Positions 1 through 8,917 of a stretch of 64,000 bases of DNA are shown piece by piece. The DNA is taken from NCBI RefSeq assembly GCF_035989265.1, contig NZ_JAYKZX010000003.1:1054001-1118000 (forward strand), read 5' to 3'. The DNA comes from Sphingobium sp. HWE2-09. Lineage in GTDB: Bacteria; Pseudomonadota; Alphaproteobacteria; Sphingomonadales; Sphingomonadaceae. Numbering within the stretch: the stretch's first letter is position 1; every line of letters starts with the position of its first letter. The notes under the pieces were generated by a model that was not told where the DNA came from, searched no databases, and was given only the letters and a program-made list of their open reading frames with translations. A program made the position numbers and the translations under genes.

Positions 1-179
1 TTGCCGCCCGCCATCAACACCGTGCCGGAACAGGCGAGCGCCAGCAGATGGCCGCCGGTGCCGGGATATTGCTGCATATAGGCATGGCCGCGCTCGGCCG
101 CGCCCAGCGCCAGCGCATAGATCACCAAAAACGCTTCGAACTTGGTCTTGATGATGAAGAGGTTTTTGATCCGTTGCAT
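1..179 (-). CDS. Hypothetical small membrane protein, 3' end outside the window
   Basis: An open minus-strand frame starts at an ATG (177-179) and runs off the left edge. The visible product begins MQRIKNLFIIKTKFEAFLVI and continues with small and hydrophobic residues, so one or two membrane segments are likely. It lies 27 bp downstream of the astB stop on the same strand and may be the last gene of that transcript. I recognise no named family. Only 59 residues can be read. Confidence 0.5.
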   Translation of the reverse strand, partial: MQRIKNLFIIKTKFEAFLVIYALALGAAERGHAYMQQYPGTGGHLLALACSGTVLMAGG

Positions 180-206
180 GGTGATTCCATCCGGCTTGCC
201 CCGCCG

Positions 207-1466
207 TCAGGGACACAAGTCGCCCGACAGCTGTAAATGGTCAACAAGGGTTAACCATGATTGTTCGATCCGGGCAATCAGCCGTGTGTCGCTCAAATCC
301 TTGGGTTCGATCAATTCTGGCCAATATTGGGACACGATCGCCGCAATATCGTCCAGTCGCGCTTCATCGACCAGAAAGCGCGGATCGATATCGGCGGGAT
401 CTGCCACCACGCGCAGCCGCAGGCAGGCAGGACCGCCGCCATTGGCCATGGACTGCCGCACATCGACCGGCACAAGGCGGCGGATCGGGCCGTTGCCCGC
501 GATCATGCCTTGCAACCATGACCAGACCGTTGGCGTCTCCTGCGCTTCGGTCGGCAGCACCAGCGCCATCGTCCTGTCAGGCAGAGTGACGAGCTGTGCA
601 TTGAAGAGATAGGATGCGATCGCGTCGGCCAGGCTGACCGCGCTGGCGGGCACCTCCACGATCTCGACGCAGGGCAGCGCCGCGCGCAGACCGGCGTAGA
701 AAGCCTCCTTGTCGGCAAAGGCCTGTTCGTGGGTGAAGAGCACGCGCTCGTTCGCCACGGCAACGACATCATTGTGAAACGCACCCGCCGCGATCGCCGC
801 TTCGGACTGTTCCACAAACAGGGTGCGCACCGGGTCCAGCCCGTGCAGCCGCGCCACCGCCTTGCTCGCTTCCCGATGCTGGCGAGCCGGAAATGCGCCG
901 CCCGACCGGCCATAGACGAAGACTTCGACGCCCGGCTGGTCGTGCCGTTCGGCCAGGCGCATGTGATTGGCCGCGCCTTCGTCGCCAAAGGGCGCGGGGA
1001 TGGGATCATGCACCACAAAGGCGCGGGGGTCCGAAAAGGCGATGCGCAACTGCGCCAATGTCTGCGGCCATTCATGGCTGCGATGCGGCATGGTGACGAG
1101 GTTGGCGACGGTCAGGTGGGTGCGCCCGTCCGCCGTGTCGCTGGCAGGCGAGATGGTCGCGGCGTTGGCGGCCCACATGGACGAAGCGGACATGGCGGCC
1201 GCGCGAATATGCGGATCGGCATCGCCCACATCGGTGCCCAGCTTGGTCAGCCAGGCGACGTCTGGTCGCCATTGCGGCAGGAAGATGCCTTGGGTCAGGC
1301 CCAGCCGGATATTGCCGCGCATTTTCTCCAGCCCTTGCAAGGCCGCCGCGCGCGGGTGCGACACTGCCCCCGCATTGCGCGCCGATGCCAGGTTGCCCAG
1401 GCTAAGCCCCGCATAATTATGGCTGGGACCGATGATCCCGTCGAAATTGATTTCGCGAACGCTCAT
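207..1466 (-). CDS. astB: N-succinylarginine dihydrolase
   Basis: Second enzyme of the arginine succinyltransferase (AST) pathway: hydrolyses N2-succinylarginine to N2-succinylornithine, CO2 and ammonia in the cytoplasm. The 419-residue product has family length and begins with the characteristic REINFDGIIGPSHNYAGLS block. The family's catalytic Cys region is visible near the C-terminus (NGGGPACLRLRVV), with FHNDVVAVAN in the middle. The start ATG overlaps the astA stop by 4 bp, so the two are translationally coupled. astC and astD, needed to take succinylornithine to succinylglutamate, are not in the window; general aminotransferases or distant genes must supply them. Confidence 0.95.
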   Translation of the reverse strand: MSVREINFDGIIGPSHNYAGLSLGNLASARNAGAVSHPRAAALQGLEKMRGNIRLGLTQGIFLPQWRPDVAWLTKLGTDVGDADPHIRAAAMSASSMWAANAATISPASDTADGRTHLTVANLVTMPHRSHEWPQTLAQLRIAFSDPRAFVVHDPIPAPFGDEGAANHMRLAERHDQPGVEVFVYGRSGGAFPARQHREASKAVARLHGLDPVRTLFVEQSEAAIAAGAFHNDVVAVANERVLFTHEQAFADKEAFYAGLRAALPCVEIVEVPASAVSLADAIASYLFNAQLVTLPDRTMALVLPTEAQETPTVWSWLQGMIAGNGPIRRLVPVDVRQSMANGGGPACLRLRVVADPADIDPRFLVDEARLDDIAAIVSQYWPELIEPKDLSDTRLIARIEQSWLTLVDHLQLSGDLCP

Positions 1467-2482
1467 GCCCGCACCGCCATGGTGAAGGCGCCGCCCGCTT
1501 CCAGTCCCAGCCGCGCCGCGCTCGCGGCGTCGAGCGAGATCGCGCCGTCCGCCCCTTCCTGAACATAGCCCCAGGTGCAGCGATAGTCCGCCAACTGGCC
1601 GGTAGCGATCAGCATCTTGTCGCCGCCCTTGTCATGGGTGGCGGCCAAGGTGACGTCCCGCGCGCCCGCGATCGTCTTCAACTGGTCGATCTGCCCCACC
1701 ATGGTCGGGCCGCCGTCGAAAATATCGACATAGCCCGCATTGTCGAATCCTTCCGTCTCCAGCATCCGCATCGCCGCGCGGCCATTGGGGTGGGGCAGGC
1801 CGATGACGGCGCGCGCGCTGTCGGTCAGCATCGCGGTATAGATCGGCGTCTTGGGCATCAGGTCGGCGATGAACTGGTTGCCGTTGACCGCGTTGAACTC
1901 GTCCGCTTCCTGGAAACTCATGCCGAAGAATCGCCCCGCCAGCCCATCCCAGAAGGGCGATCCGCCCGCTTCGTCGATCACCCCGCGCAATTCGGCGATC
2001 ACCCGATCGCCAAAGCGCGCGCGATGGCTGCGGATGTAGAGATAGCGGCTGCGCGCCAATAACAGCCCAAGCCCCTCCGCCCGTTCGCGCGGATGCAGGA
2101 ACAGCCCGCCGACTTCGACCGATCCTTCCAGATCGGTGGTGAGCGAGAGCATCTGCGCGCGAAAGGTGCGCCCCAGTTCGCGGCTATGTTGCGTCAACAT
2201 GCCTAGCCGATAGCTGTAGAAGGGCCAGCTTTGTCCCACGGTCGAGAAGATCTGGCACGTCCCGCGCACCTGCCCCGTCTCGACATTTTCCAGCACCATG
2301 ACGATCAGTTCGTCTTCTATGCCGTCGCCCTCTCGCGCCAGCGCCTGCTCGGTCCGCTCCAGCTTGGCAGTCAGCGCCGTGCGGTCCGGCGGCAGATTGG
2401 TGAAGCCGCCCCCGGTCAGCTTCGCCATCTCATACAATGTCTGCAGATCGTCGGCGCGCGCGATGCGCATGATGAAGCTCAA
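1463..2482 (-). CDS. astA: Arginine N-succinyltransferase
   Basis: First AST enzyme: transfers succinyl from succinyl-CoA to the alpha-amino group of arginine. The 339 residues align by eye with the family: TGGGFTNLP near residue 24, the LRGVIDEAGGSPFW block, IADLMPKTPIYT, and EGFDNAGYVDIFDGGP, a GNAT-like fold. It overlaps the upstream M20 hydrolase stop by 4 bp and the downstream astB start by 4 bp, making a compact three-gene operon. Bacteria such as Pseudomonas have paired alpha and beta subunits; here there is one gene. Confidence 0.95.
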   Translation of the reverse strand: MSFIMRIARADDLQTLYEMAKLTGGGFTNLPPDRTALTAKLERTEQALAREGDGIEDELIVMVLENVETGQVRGTCQIFSTVGQSWPFYSYRLGMLTQHSRELGRTFRAQMLSLTTDLEGSVEVGGLFLHPRERAEGLGLLLARSRYLYIRSHRARFGDRVIAELRGVIDEAGGSPFWDGLAGRFFGMSFQEADEFNAVNGNQFIADLMPKTPIYTAMLTDSARAVIGLPHPNGRAAMRMLETEGFDNAGYVDIFDGGPTMVGQIDQLKTIAGARDVTLAATHDKGGDKMLIATGQLADYRCTWGYVQEGADGAISLDAASAARLGLEAGGAFTMAVRA

Positions 2483-3723
2483 GCGGTCATCCCCTCATTT
2501 TTATGATGTCCCGGATCGAACTGGCCGTTGGCGATCCGCCACAGCGCCAGCGCGGACAAGCGCGCCCGTTCGGGCAAGCTGTCGGTCAGCAGAAATTCCG
2601 CGTCGCTATGGATGCTGCCGCCACGCACGCCCATCGTATCGACCACCGGCACGCCGCAGGCCGCGATATTGTTGCCGTCGCATACCCCGCCGGTATCGCG
2701 CCAGCCGATATCGAGGCCCAGGTCCGCGCCGCATCGGCGGACCAGCCCGAACAGCGCCTGCGCCTTGCCGTCCATCGGCTTGGGCGGTCGTCCGAACGAT
2801 CCGTGCAGGTGCAGGCGGACGTCATGGTCGCGCGCTACCTCCGCCATTGCCCGGTCGATCAGCGCGCGGGCGGCGATCTCGTCCGCCGGGGTCCGTGGCC
2901 GGAAATTGACCCGCAACACGGCATGATCGGGCACGACATTGTTCGGCCCGCCGCCATCGATCTTGGCCGGATTGCAGGAAAAACCGGTCCCGCTGCCCGC
3001 CTTCAACCGCAACGCCAAGTCGGCCGCCGCCAGCAGCGCGTTGCGGCCATCGTCGGGATTGCGACCGGCATGGGCGCTCAGGCCCGTGACGGTGATCGAG
3101 AAATTGCCGCTCCCCGCTCGCGCGCCTGCCAGCGTCCCGTCGGGCAGCGCGGACGGTTCATAGGTGAAGGCCGCCAGCTTGTCCGCCGCCATCGCGCGCA
3201 ACAGCGCCGCGGAAGACGCGCTGCCCACCTCCTCGTCGCTGTTGATCACCACGTCATAGCCCAGCGTGGCGACCGCCTCCGATGTCTCGATCGCCGTCAG
3301 CGCAGCCAGCATCACCGCTATGCCGCCCTTCATATCGGCCACGCCAGGACCGTTGAGGATGCCCGGCTCCAGCCAGCGTTGCTGCTGAAACGGATGATCG
3401 ATCGCAAAGACCGTATCCATATGCCCGGTCAACAGCAGGCGGACCGGGGCGTCGGGACGGACAGACAGCGTAAGGTGGCGGCCATGATCGATGGGCTGGA
3501 TGCCCCCGTCCGCCGCCACACTGTCGACCGGCGCCGGGTCCACCAACCGCACATCGCCGGGCAGCACCGCAAAGGCATCCGCCAGCACCCCCGCCATCCG
3601 GGCAAGCCCGTTCAGATTGCGGGTTCCGCTATTAATCGCCGCCCAATCCTGAGTCTGCGCCAGCATGGGCGCTGCCGCCGCGCGGTCCAGCAATGCATGT
3701 TCCTGCGATGAAAAGCCCGTCAT
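2479..3723 (-). CDS. M20 family metallohydrolase, carboxypeptidase G2-like, first gene of the ast operon
   Basis: Zinc-dependent M20 hydrolase of 414 residues from the ATG at 3723; the frame stays open 15 codons further upstream. Visible metal and catalytic motifs: GHMDTVF (His and Asp), GPGVADMKGG (bridging Asp), SDEEVGS (general-base Glu plus ligand), YEPSALPDG and the C-terminal ligand region SIHSDAEF. The spacing and the LAGARAGSGNF block resemble carboxypeptidase G2 (glutamate carboxypeptidase) more than ArgE or DapE; that is recognition by eye. Its place directly before astA and astB, with no astE (M14 type) present, suggests it removes succinate from N-succinylglutamate, the last AST step. 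That role is inferred. Confidence 0.8.
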   Translation of the reverse strand: MTGFSSQEHALLDRAAAAPMLAQTQDWAAINSGTRNLNGLARMAGVLADAFAVLPGDVRLVDPAPVDSVAADGGIQPIDHGRHLTLSVRPDAPVRLLLTGHMDTVFAIDHPFQQQRWLEPGILNGPGVADMKGGIAVMLAALTAIETSEAVATLGYDVVINSDEEVGSASSAALLRAMAADKLAAFTYEPSALPDGTLAGARAGSGNFSITVTGLSAHAGRNPDDGRNALLAAADLALRLKAGSGTGFSCNPAKIDGGGPNNVVPDHAVLRVNFRPRTPADEIAARALIDRAMAEVARDHDVRLHLHGSFGRPPKPMDGKAQALFGLVRRCGADLGLDIGWRDTGGVCDGNNIAACGVPVVDTMGVRGGSIHSDAEFLLTDSLPERARLSALALWRIANGQFDPGHHKNEGMTA

Positions 3724-3782
3724 CCGCTCTGGTCTATCAGAGCCTGACGCGCGCCTCCACCCCCGCAAGAAAATTGCGCGCC

Positions 3783-4688
3783 TTAGAAATCATAGGTCAG
3801 GGTCAAACGGCTGAGCGTGTCCAGATCGCGGCTCGTCAACAGCGTCTCGGATTCATATTGGATATTGTAGGAGAAGGCGGCCGACAACCGCGTGCTGACC
3901 TTGGTTTCCACCGAAGACAGGGCGTTGAGTGTATAGACGTCGCGTTCGGCATAGCCCGATGCGGTCTGCTTGAACGTGACCGTCGGCGTTGCGCGCCACG
4001 CCAGCGCCATCGATCCACGCACGCCCAGCTTCGTTTCCTGCGCGCCGATCATATATTGGGAATGGCGCAGCGACGGCCCGATATCGGCCGACAGATCCAC
4101 CGGCTTGCTGACGATCAGCTTATAGCCGACGCCGACCGATGTCGTGTAACGTTCATCATAGCCGATCGATGTGTCCCGCTCGAACTGCGCCAGGCCATAG
4201 ATGAATCCGCGTGGATCGAACTCGTAGCGCGGCTCGTAACCCGCGAAATAGCGTTCGCGCGAGGTCACGCCATTGGCGCGGCGATAATCGACCGCCCCGG
4301 TCAGCTTGTGCGACCATTGCAGCCCGGCGCGGGTGGCCGTGGCGGCCAGGGTGATGCCCAATTCGCTGGTCGATCCGGTCGATCGGAATCCGCCCGCTTC
4401 GACGCGGCCGGTCCATAATTCGGTGAACCGCGCTTCGCGCACTACCATGTCGTGGGTCGCCTTGGTCCGGTCCTTCCAGCTATTGACCATCCGCTGGATT
4501 TCATCGGCGGAACCGGGATTGGTCTGTTTGGCGATCTTGGAAATGGTAGCGATATCGGTTTCGTTGCCATTGGCGATGGCCGCTTCCATCATTTCGCGAA
4601 CGGCGGTCGGCAACAGCGCCGGTTCGCTGGCATGGGCCATAGCGGGCAAGGCTGCGGTCAGCAGCAGGGGGATCAGACGGGCACGCAT
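3783..4688 (-). CDS. DUF481 (YdiY-like) outer-membrane beta-barrel protein
   Basis: 301-residue exported protein. Residues 1-20 form a signal peptide ending near AHAS-EPA. A helical region of about 60 residues follows, then a C-terminal barrel of roughly 200 residues made of alternating aromatic/polar strands (GLQWSHKLTGAVDYRRANG, YFAGYEPRYEFD, TSVGVGYKL) and ending in a terminal aromatic (LTYDF), typical of outer-membrane proteins of the DUF481 salt-induced family. Function unknown. It sits between the ast operon and rppH, all on the minus strand, but gaps of more than 50 bp suggest its own transcription. Confidence 0.8.
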   Translation of the reverse strand: MRARLIPLLLTAALPAMAHASEPALLPTAVREMMEAAIANGNETDIATISKIAKQTNPGSADEIQRMVNSWKDRTKATHDMVVREARFTELWTGRVEAGGFRSTGSTSELGITLAATATRAGLQWSHKLTGAVDYRRANGVTSRERYFAGYEPRYEFDPRGFIYGLAQFERDTSIGYDERYTTSVGVGYKLIVSKPVDLSADIGPSLRHSQYMIGAQETKLGVRGSMALAWRATPTVTFKQTASGYAERDVYTLNALSSVETKVSTRLSAAFSYNIQYESETLLTSRDLDTLSRLTLTYDF

Positions 4689-4742
4689 GACCCCGTCATA
4701 GCCAAGCGACAGCGGATTTTAAGCCCCCAAATGCCTTTGACG

Positions 4743-5228
4743 TCAAAGAAGCGCCCGAAATTCCTGCAATATGTCGCGATACAGCTTGCGTTTGAACGGC
4801 ACGATCAGTTCGGGCAGCGTATCGGGCAACGTCCATTTCCATTCCCGAAATTCGGGGTGCTTGGTCTGGATATTGATATCGCTATCTTTGCCGATGAAGC
4901 GGGCCAGGAACCAATATTGTCGCTGGCCGCGATATTTGCCGCCCCACAATTTACCGACCAGTTCCGGCGGCAAATCGTAAAAATGCTCGTCCTTGGCCTT
5001 GGCGATAATCTCGACCAGATCGGCGCGGATGCCGGTTTCCTCTTCCAGTTCGCGCAGCGCCGCGGCCTTGGCCTCCTCGCCGTCATCTATGCCGCCCTGC
5101 GGCATCTGCCAGGCTTCAACGACATTATCCAGGCGCTGACCAACGAAGATCCGGCCGTCCATATTGGCGAGCATGATCCCGACGCAGGGCCGGTATGGCA
5201 ATGTCTGTTCACTCGGCATGGAAGCCAT
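4743..5228 (-). CDS. rppH: RNA 5'-pyrophosphohydrolase (Nudix)
   Basis: Removes pyrophosphate from the 5' end of triphosphorylated RNA and so opens mRNA to decay; alphaproteobacterial relatives also cleave dinucleoside polyphosphates. The Nudix box is complete: GGIDDGEEAKAAALRELEEE followed by TG. The family signature YRPCVGIMLAN at the N-terminus and QMPQGGIDDGE are present. I place the start at the ATG at 5228 (161 aa) because GGGGAC lies just upstream; the frame remains open 19 codons further with no better site. Monocistronic. Confidence 0.92.
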   Translation of the reverse strand: MASMPSEQTLPYRPCVGIMLANMDGRIFVGQRLDNVVEAWQMPQGGIDDGEEAKAAALRELEEETGIRADLVEIIAKAKDEHFYDLPPELVGKLWGGKYRGQRQYWFLARFIGKDSDINIQTKHPEFREWKWTLPDTLPELIVPFKRKLYRDILQEFRALL

Positions 5229-5439
5229 GTCGTCCCCAAAAAATCGGTTTCCTGGCGATCCTCGTCCCGAAAGGATCGCCTTCACGCCGTCGTCGGCTAG
5301 AATAGGCAGGAGAAGGGGCTGCGTCCATCACCCGAATCATAGCATTGTCAATTTGCGACAAGGTGATGGGCTGCGATAAGCGGGCAATATGCCCATAGGT
5401 TCGCTTGGAACCGCTGGCGGCCGCGCGCATTGCCTGTCC

Positions 5440-6816
5440 ATGTCCGATCCCGTCCTGCTCTGGCTCCGCCAAGACCTTCGCCTGTCCGATCAGGCTGCCC
5501 TGATCGCCGCCGCCAACGAAGGACCGGTCGTTCCTATCTATGTGCTGGATGATGAGACGCCGCGTCATTGGGCGATGGGAGGGGCATCGCGATGGTGGCT
5601 GCACCACAGCCTGACCCGGTTGGATGAAAGCTTGCGCGAAAAGGGATCGCGTCTGATCCTGCGTCGGGGCAACAGCGCCGATGTACTGGCCGCACTGGCT
5701 AAAGAAGTCGGCGCATCGCGGGTCCACGCACTGCACCATTATGAGCCATGGTGGCGCAACGCGGAAAAAGCGGTCGGTAAGCTGTTAGATTTATGCCTGC
5801 ACGACGGTGGTCTGTTGCTGCCACCCGGCGCGGTGCGGACCGGCACGGGCGGCATGTATCGGATCTACACGCCCTTCGCGCGATCGGTGATTGAACATAT
5901 GCCACCCCCGCCGCCGCATCCGGCGCCCCAGCGGATCGATGCGCCTGCCTCATGGCCCGCAAGCGACTCGCTGGACGACTGGGCCTTGCTGCCGACGAAG
6001 CCCGATTGGGCGACAGGCTTCGCCCAGGACTGGACGCCGGGCGAGGTCGGCGCGCGCGCGAATGTCGCCGCGTTTCTGGACGAAGCAGGCGACTACCCGG
6101 TCGCCCGCAACCTGCCTTCCACCGAGGGTACGTCCCGCCTGTCGCCCCACCTTCACTTCGGCGAAGTGTCGCCCGCCTATGTCTGGCACCGCGTCGATAG
6201 TGCAGGGCATGATGCAACGATCTTCCTCAAGGAATTGATCTGGCGCGATTATGCCCATGTCCAGATCTGTGAATTTCCCCGCTACGGCTCCGACAATGCG
6301 CGATCCGATTTCGATGCGCTGCCTTGGCGCGACCTGCGGGAAGCGGGGGCGGACTTTGCCGCCTGGAAGATGGGGAAGACCGGCTACCCGATAGTTGACG
6401 CCGGCATGCGCCAGCTTTGGACGACCGGCTGGATGCATAATCGCGTGCGCATGATAGCGGCCAGCTTCCTCATCAAGCATCTGTTGATCGACTGGCGGCA
6501 TGGCGCGCGCTGGTTCTGGGATACGCTGGTCGATGCCGACTATGCCAATAACAGCGTCAATTGGCAGTGGGTCGCGGGCAGCGGCGTCGATGCCAATCTG
6601 TTCACTCGGATCATGGCACCGCTGACGCAGTCGGACAAATTCGACGCCGCCTACTATATCCGGGAATGGGTGCCGGAACTGGCCGACCTGTCCGATACGG
6701 AAATCCATGATCCTGATGCGCATGATGCCCGGCCCGCCAGCTATCCCGCCAAGATCATCGGCCATCGCGAAGGGCGCGAACGGGCCTTGGCCGCCTATCG
6801 TCAGAGCAAGCGGTGA
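5440..6816 (+). CDS. phrB: Deoxyribodipyrimidine photolyase (CPD class I)
   Basis: Light-driven repair of cyclobutane pyrimidine dimers using FADH and an antenna chromophore. From the ATG at 5440 the product is 458 residues. The N-terminal alpha/beta antenna domain starts VLLWLRQDLRLSDQ. The C-terminal FAD domain contains SRLSPHLHFGEVSP, ELIWRDYAH, WKMGKTGYPIVDAGMRQL, WMHNRVRM and NSVNWQWVAGSG, the normal FAD- and DNA-binding signatures. The upstream frame is open from 5389, but the conserved sequence begins at 5440. The adjacent gene 36 bp downstream is a cyclopropane fatty acid synthase, so the two may be co-transcribed. Confidence 0.95.
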   Translation: MSDPVLLWLRQDLRLSDQAALIAAANEGPVVPIYVLDDETPRHWAMGGASRWWLHHSLTRLDESLREKGSRLILRRGNSADVLAALAKEVGASRVHALHHYEPWWRNAEKAVGKLLDLCLHDGGLLLPPGAVRTGTGGMYRIYTPFARSVIEHMPPPPPHPAPQRIDAPASWPASDSLDDWALLPTKPDWATGFAQDWTPGEVGARANVAAFLDEAGDYPVARNLPSTEGTSRLSPHLHFGEVSPAYVWHRVDSAGHDATIFLKELIWRDYAHVQICEFPRYGSDNARSDFDALPWRDLREAGADFAAWKMGKTGYPIVDAGMRQLWTTGWMHNRVRMIAASFLIKHLLIDWRHGARWFWDTLVDADYANNSVNWQWVAGSGVDANLFTRIMAPLTQSDKFDAAYYIREWVPELADLSDTEIHDPDAHDARPASYPAKIIGHREGRERALAAYRQSKR

Positions 6817-6852
6817 TTGCAGCCGTCGTCGGCTTGCGGCAGGATCGATGTC

Positions 6853-8118
6853 ATGAATGCAACTGATCCCCGACGCGGCAGGCGCGCGCTGTCCGTGAAA
6901 CATCCGCCGCGATCGGGCGCGCCCTCGATCGCATCGCGCGCGCTGGCGCCGCTGTTTCACCGTCTGCTCGATCGAATTGATATGGGGTTGGCGGAAGGCG
7001 CGCTGGAATTGTCGCTGCCGGATGGCACCAGGCGGCTGCTGGGCGGCCGGGCGCCGGGGCCACAATGCCATGTGGACCTGCGATCCTGGCGCGCGCTGGT
7101 GCGGCTGGCCGTTGGCGGATCGGCCGGCTGGTATCGGGCCTGGGCGGCGGGCGAATGGACCAGCCCTGATCCGGTGCCGCTTTTCGCCCTGTTCATGCGC
7201 AACGCGGCGTCCTTGGGGCAGGCAGCGCGTCCGCGTGGTCCCGGTCGCTGGTTCGGCAAGGCGATGCACTGGCTGCGACGCAACAGCCGGACGGGTTCGC
7301 GCCACAACATCGCCTATCATTACGACCTGGGAAATGATTTCTACCGGCTGTGGCTGGACCAGGATATGCATTATTCCAGCGCCTTGTTCATCGATCCTGA
7401 CGATCGGCTGGAGCCGCTGGAATCTGCGCAGCGGCGCAAGGTCGATGCGATCCTCGATCGCCTCGACCTCCATGATGGCGCATCCTTGCTGGAGATCGGT
7501 TGCGGCTGGGGCGGCCTGGCCGAACGGGCGATGGAGCGATGCGCGATCGCCTATAGCGGGCTGACCCTGTCGATCGAACAGGCCGACTATGCGCGCGATC
7601 GATTGGGATCGGGCGCGCAAATCCTGCTGACCGACTATCGCGATGCGCAGGGGCAATATGACGCCATCGCCAGCGTCGAAATGGTCGAAGCCGTCGGACA
7701 GGCTTATTGGCCCGCTTATCTGGCCGCCATCCACCGGCTACTGAAACCGGGCGGCAAGGCGGCGATCCAGTATATATTGATCGATGACGCCATCTTCGAA
7801 CGCTATGCTCGCGGCGCGGATTTCATCCAGGCCTATATCTTCCCCGGCGGCATGCTGATGTCGGAAAGCCGGTTTCAGGCGCTGGCGCAGCAACAGGGGC
7901 TGGAGTGGCGCGACGTCCATCGCTTCGGCCTGGATTATGCGGAAACGCTGCGCCGCTGGCGCGAACGGTTCGACCACGCCATCGAGCAAGGCGAGCTGTC
8001 CGCCAGTTTCGACCAGCATTTCGTCGCCTTATGGCGCTATTATCTGATGTATTGCGAGGGCGGCTTTCGCGGCGGCGGGATCGACGTGGCGCAGGTGACG
8101 CTGATCAAGCCCGCCTGA
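6853..8118 (+). CDS. cfa: Cyclopropane-fatty-acyl-phospholipid synthase
   Basis: S-adenosylmethionine-dependent enzyme that methylenates cis double bonds of membrane phospholipid acyl chains, usually in stationary phase or under stress. The 421-residue product has an N-terminal lipid-interaction part and a Rossmann methyltransferase domain: HYDLGNDFYRLWLD, LLEIGCGWGGLAE (SAM motif I), EMVEAVG, FIQAYIFPGGML and the MYCEGGF cysteine region near the end. I chose the ATG at 6853, 4 codons after GGCAGG, over a TTG at 6817. It follows the photolyase gene closely and converges with the SDR gene, with only 3 bp between stops. Confidence 0.93.
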   Translation: MNATDPRRGRRALSVKHPPRSGAPSIASRALAPLFHRLLDRIDMGLAEGALELSLPDGTRRLLGGRAPGPQCHVDLRSWRALVRLAVGGSAGWYRAWAAGEWTSPDPVPLFALFMRNAASLGQAARPRGPGRWFGKAMHWLRRNSRTGSRHNIAYHYDLGNDFYRLWLDQDMHYSSALFIDPDDRLEPLESAQRRKVDAILDRLDLHDGASLLEIGCGWGGLAERAMERCAIAYSGLTLSIEQADYARDRLGSGAQILLTDYRDAQGQYDAIASVEMVEAVGQAYWPAYLAAIHRLLKPGGKAAIQYILIDDAIFERYARGADFIQAYIFPGGMLMSESRFQALAQQQGLEWRDVHRFGLDYAETLRRWRERFDHAIEQGELSASFDQHFVALWRYYLMYCEGGFRGGGIDVAQVTLIKPA

Positions 8119-8121
8119 CGC

Positions 8122-8832
8122 TCAGCCCTCGACCCGCATTCTGTGGCCGGTCGGTGCATCTGACGTGACGAGATCCACGATCGTCTTCGCCACGACCTCC
8201 GGCCCCTTCAGGCTCGCCGGATCTTCGCCGGGGAAGGCGCGGGCGCGCATCGCCGTGCGGGTCGCGCCAGGGTCCACGATATGGGTGCGGATGGCTGAGA
8301 TATTCTTCATTTCCTCGCCATAAGCGCCGACCAGTGTTTCCAGCGCCGCCTTCGACGCGCCATAGGCACCCCAATAGGCCCGCGGCGTAACCACCGAAGA
8401 AGTCAGCGCCACGACGCGCGCGTCACCGCTGGCGCGCAACATGCCGTCGAACGCCGCGATCAGCGCCTGGGGTGCTGCAATGTTGAGCGTCAGGAGGCGC
8501 GCAAATTCCTTGGCGTCGATCGCAGGCACGGAAGCCAGCGCGCCCAATGTCGCGGCGTTTAGCACTAATATGTCGAGCGCCTGCCAGCGCCCGCCGATCG
8601 CCTGCGCCAGTCGGCCGATGCTCTCACCATCGATCAGGTCGAGCGGCGCGATCGTCGCGCTGCCACCCGCCTTGTGGATGCGGTCCTCCACCTCTTCCAG
8701 TCCGCCCGTGGTCCGTGCGGTCAGCACCACATGCGCGCCAGTAGCGGCCAGCGCCTCGGCCGTAGCGGCGCCGATGCCGCGGCTTGCGCCGGTGACGAGC
8801 GCCAATTTGCCGGAGAGGGGAAGGTCGGACAT
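8122..8832 (-). CDS. Short-chain dehydrogenase/reductase
   Basis: Classical SDR of 236 residues. It has the NAD(P) glycine motif TGASRGIGAAT at about residue 15, the NAA-type motif (LVLNAATLG) and the catalytic YxxxK in YWGAYGASKAAL. The substrate cannot be read from sequence. It lies 85 bp downstream of purF on the same strand and could be read through from it; a purF-SDR pair is familiar in sphingomonads, but no metabolic link is evident. Confidence 0.88.
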   Translation of the reverse strand: MSDLPLSGKLALVTGASRGIGAATAEALAATGAHVVLTARTTGGLEEVEDRIHKAGGSATIAPLDLIDGESIGRLAQAIGGRWQALDILVLNAATLGALASVPAIDAKEFARLLTLNIAAPQALIAAFDGMLRASGDARVVALTSSVVTPRAYWGAYGASKAALETLVGAYGEEMKNISAIRTHIVDPGATRTAMRARAFPGEDPASLKGPEVVAKTIVDLVTSDAPTGHRMRVEG

Positions 8833-8917
8833 GATTTTCCTGTCACGCCGGCAGGGCCGGACATTGCTTCAAAAGCAAAGGGGAGTGGGCGGCCCGGCTG
8901 CGGACCGCCCGGGATCG

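Noticed and set aside
5950..7734. Minus-strand frame of 594 codons
   Set aside because: Opposite the photolyase and cfa genes, with no family motif; a GC-rich shadow of the real frames.
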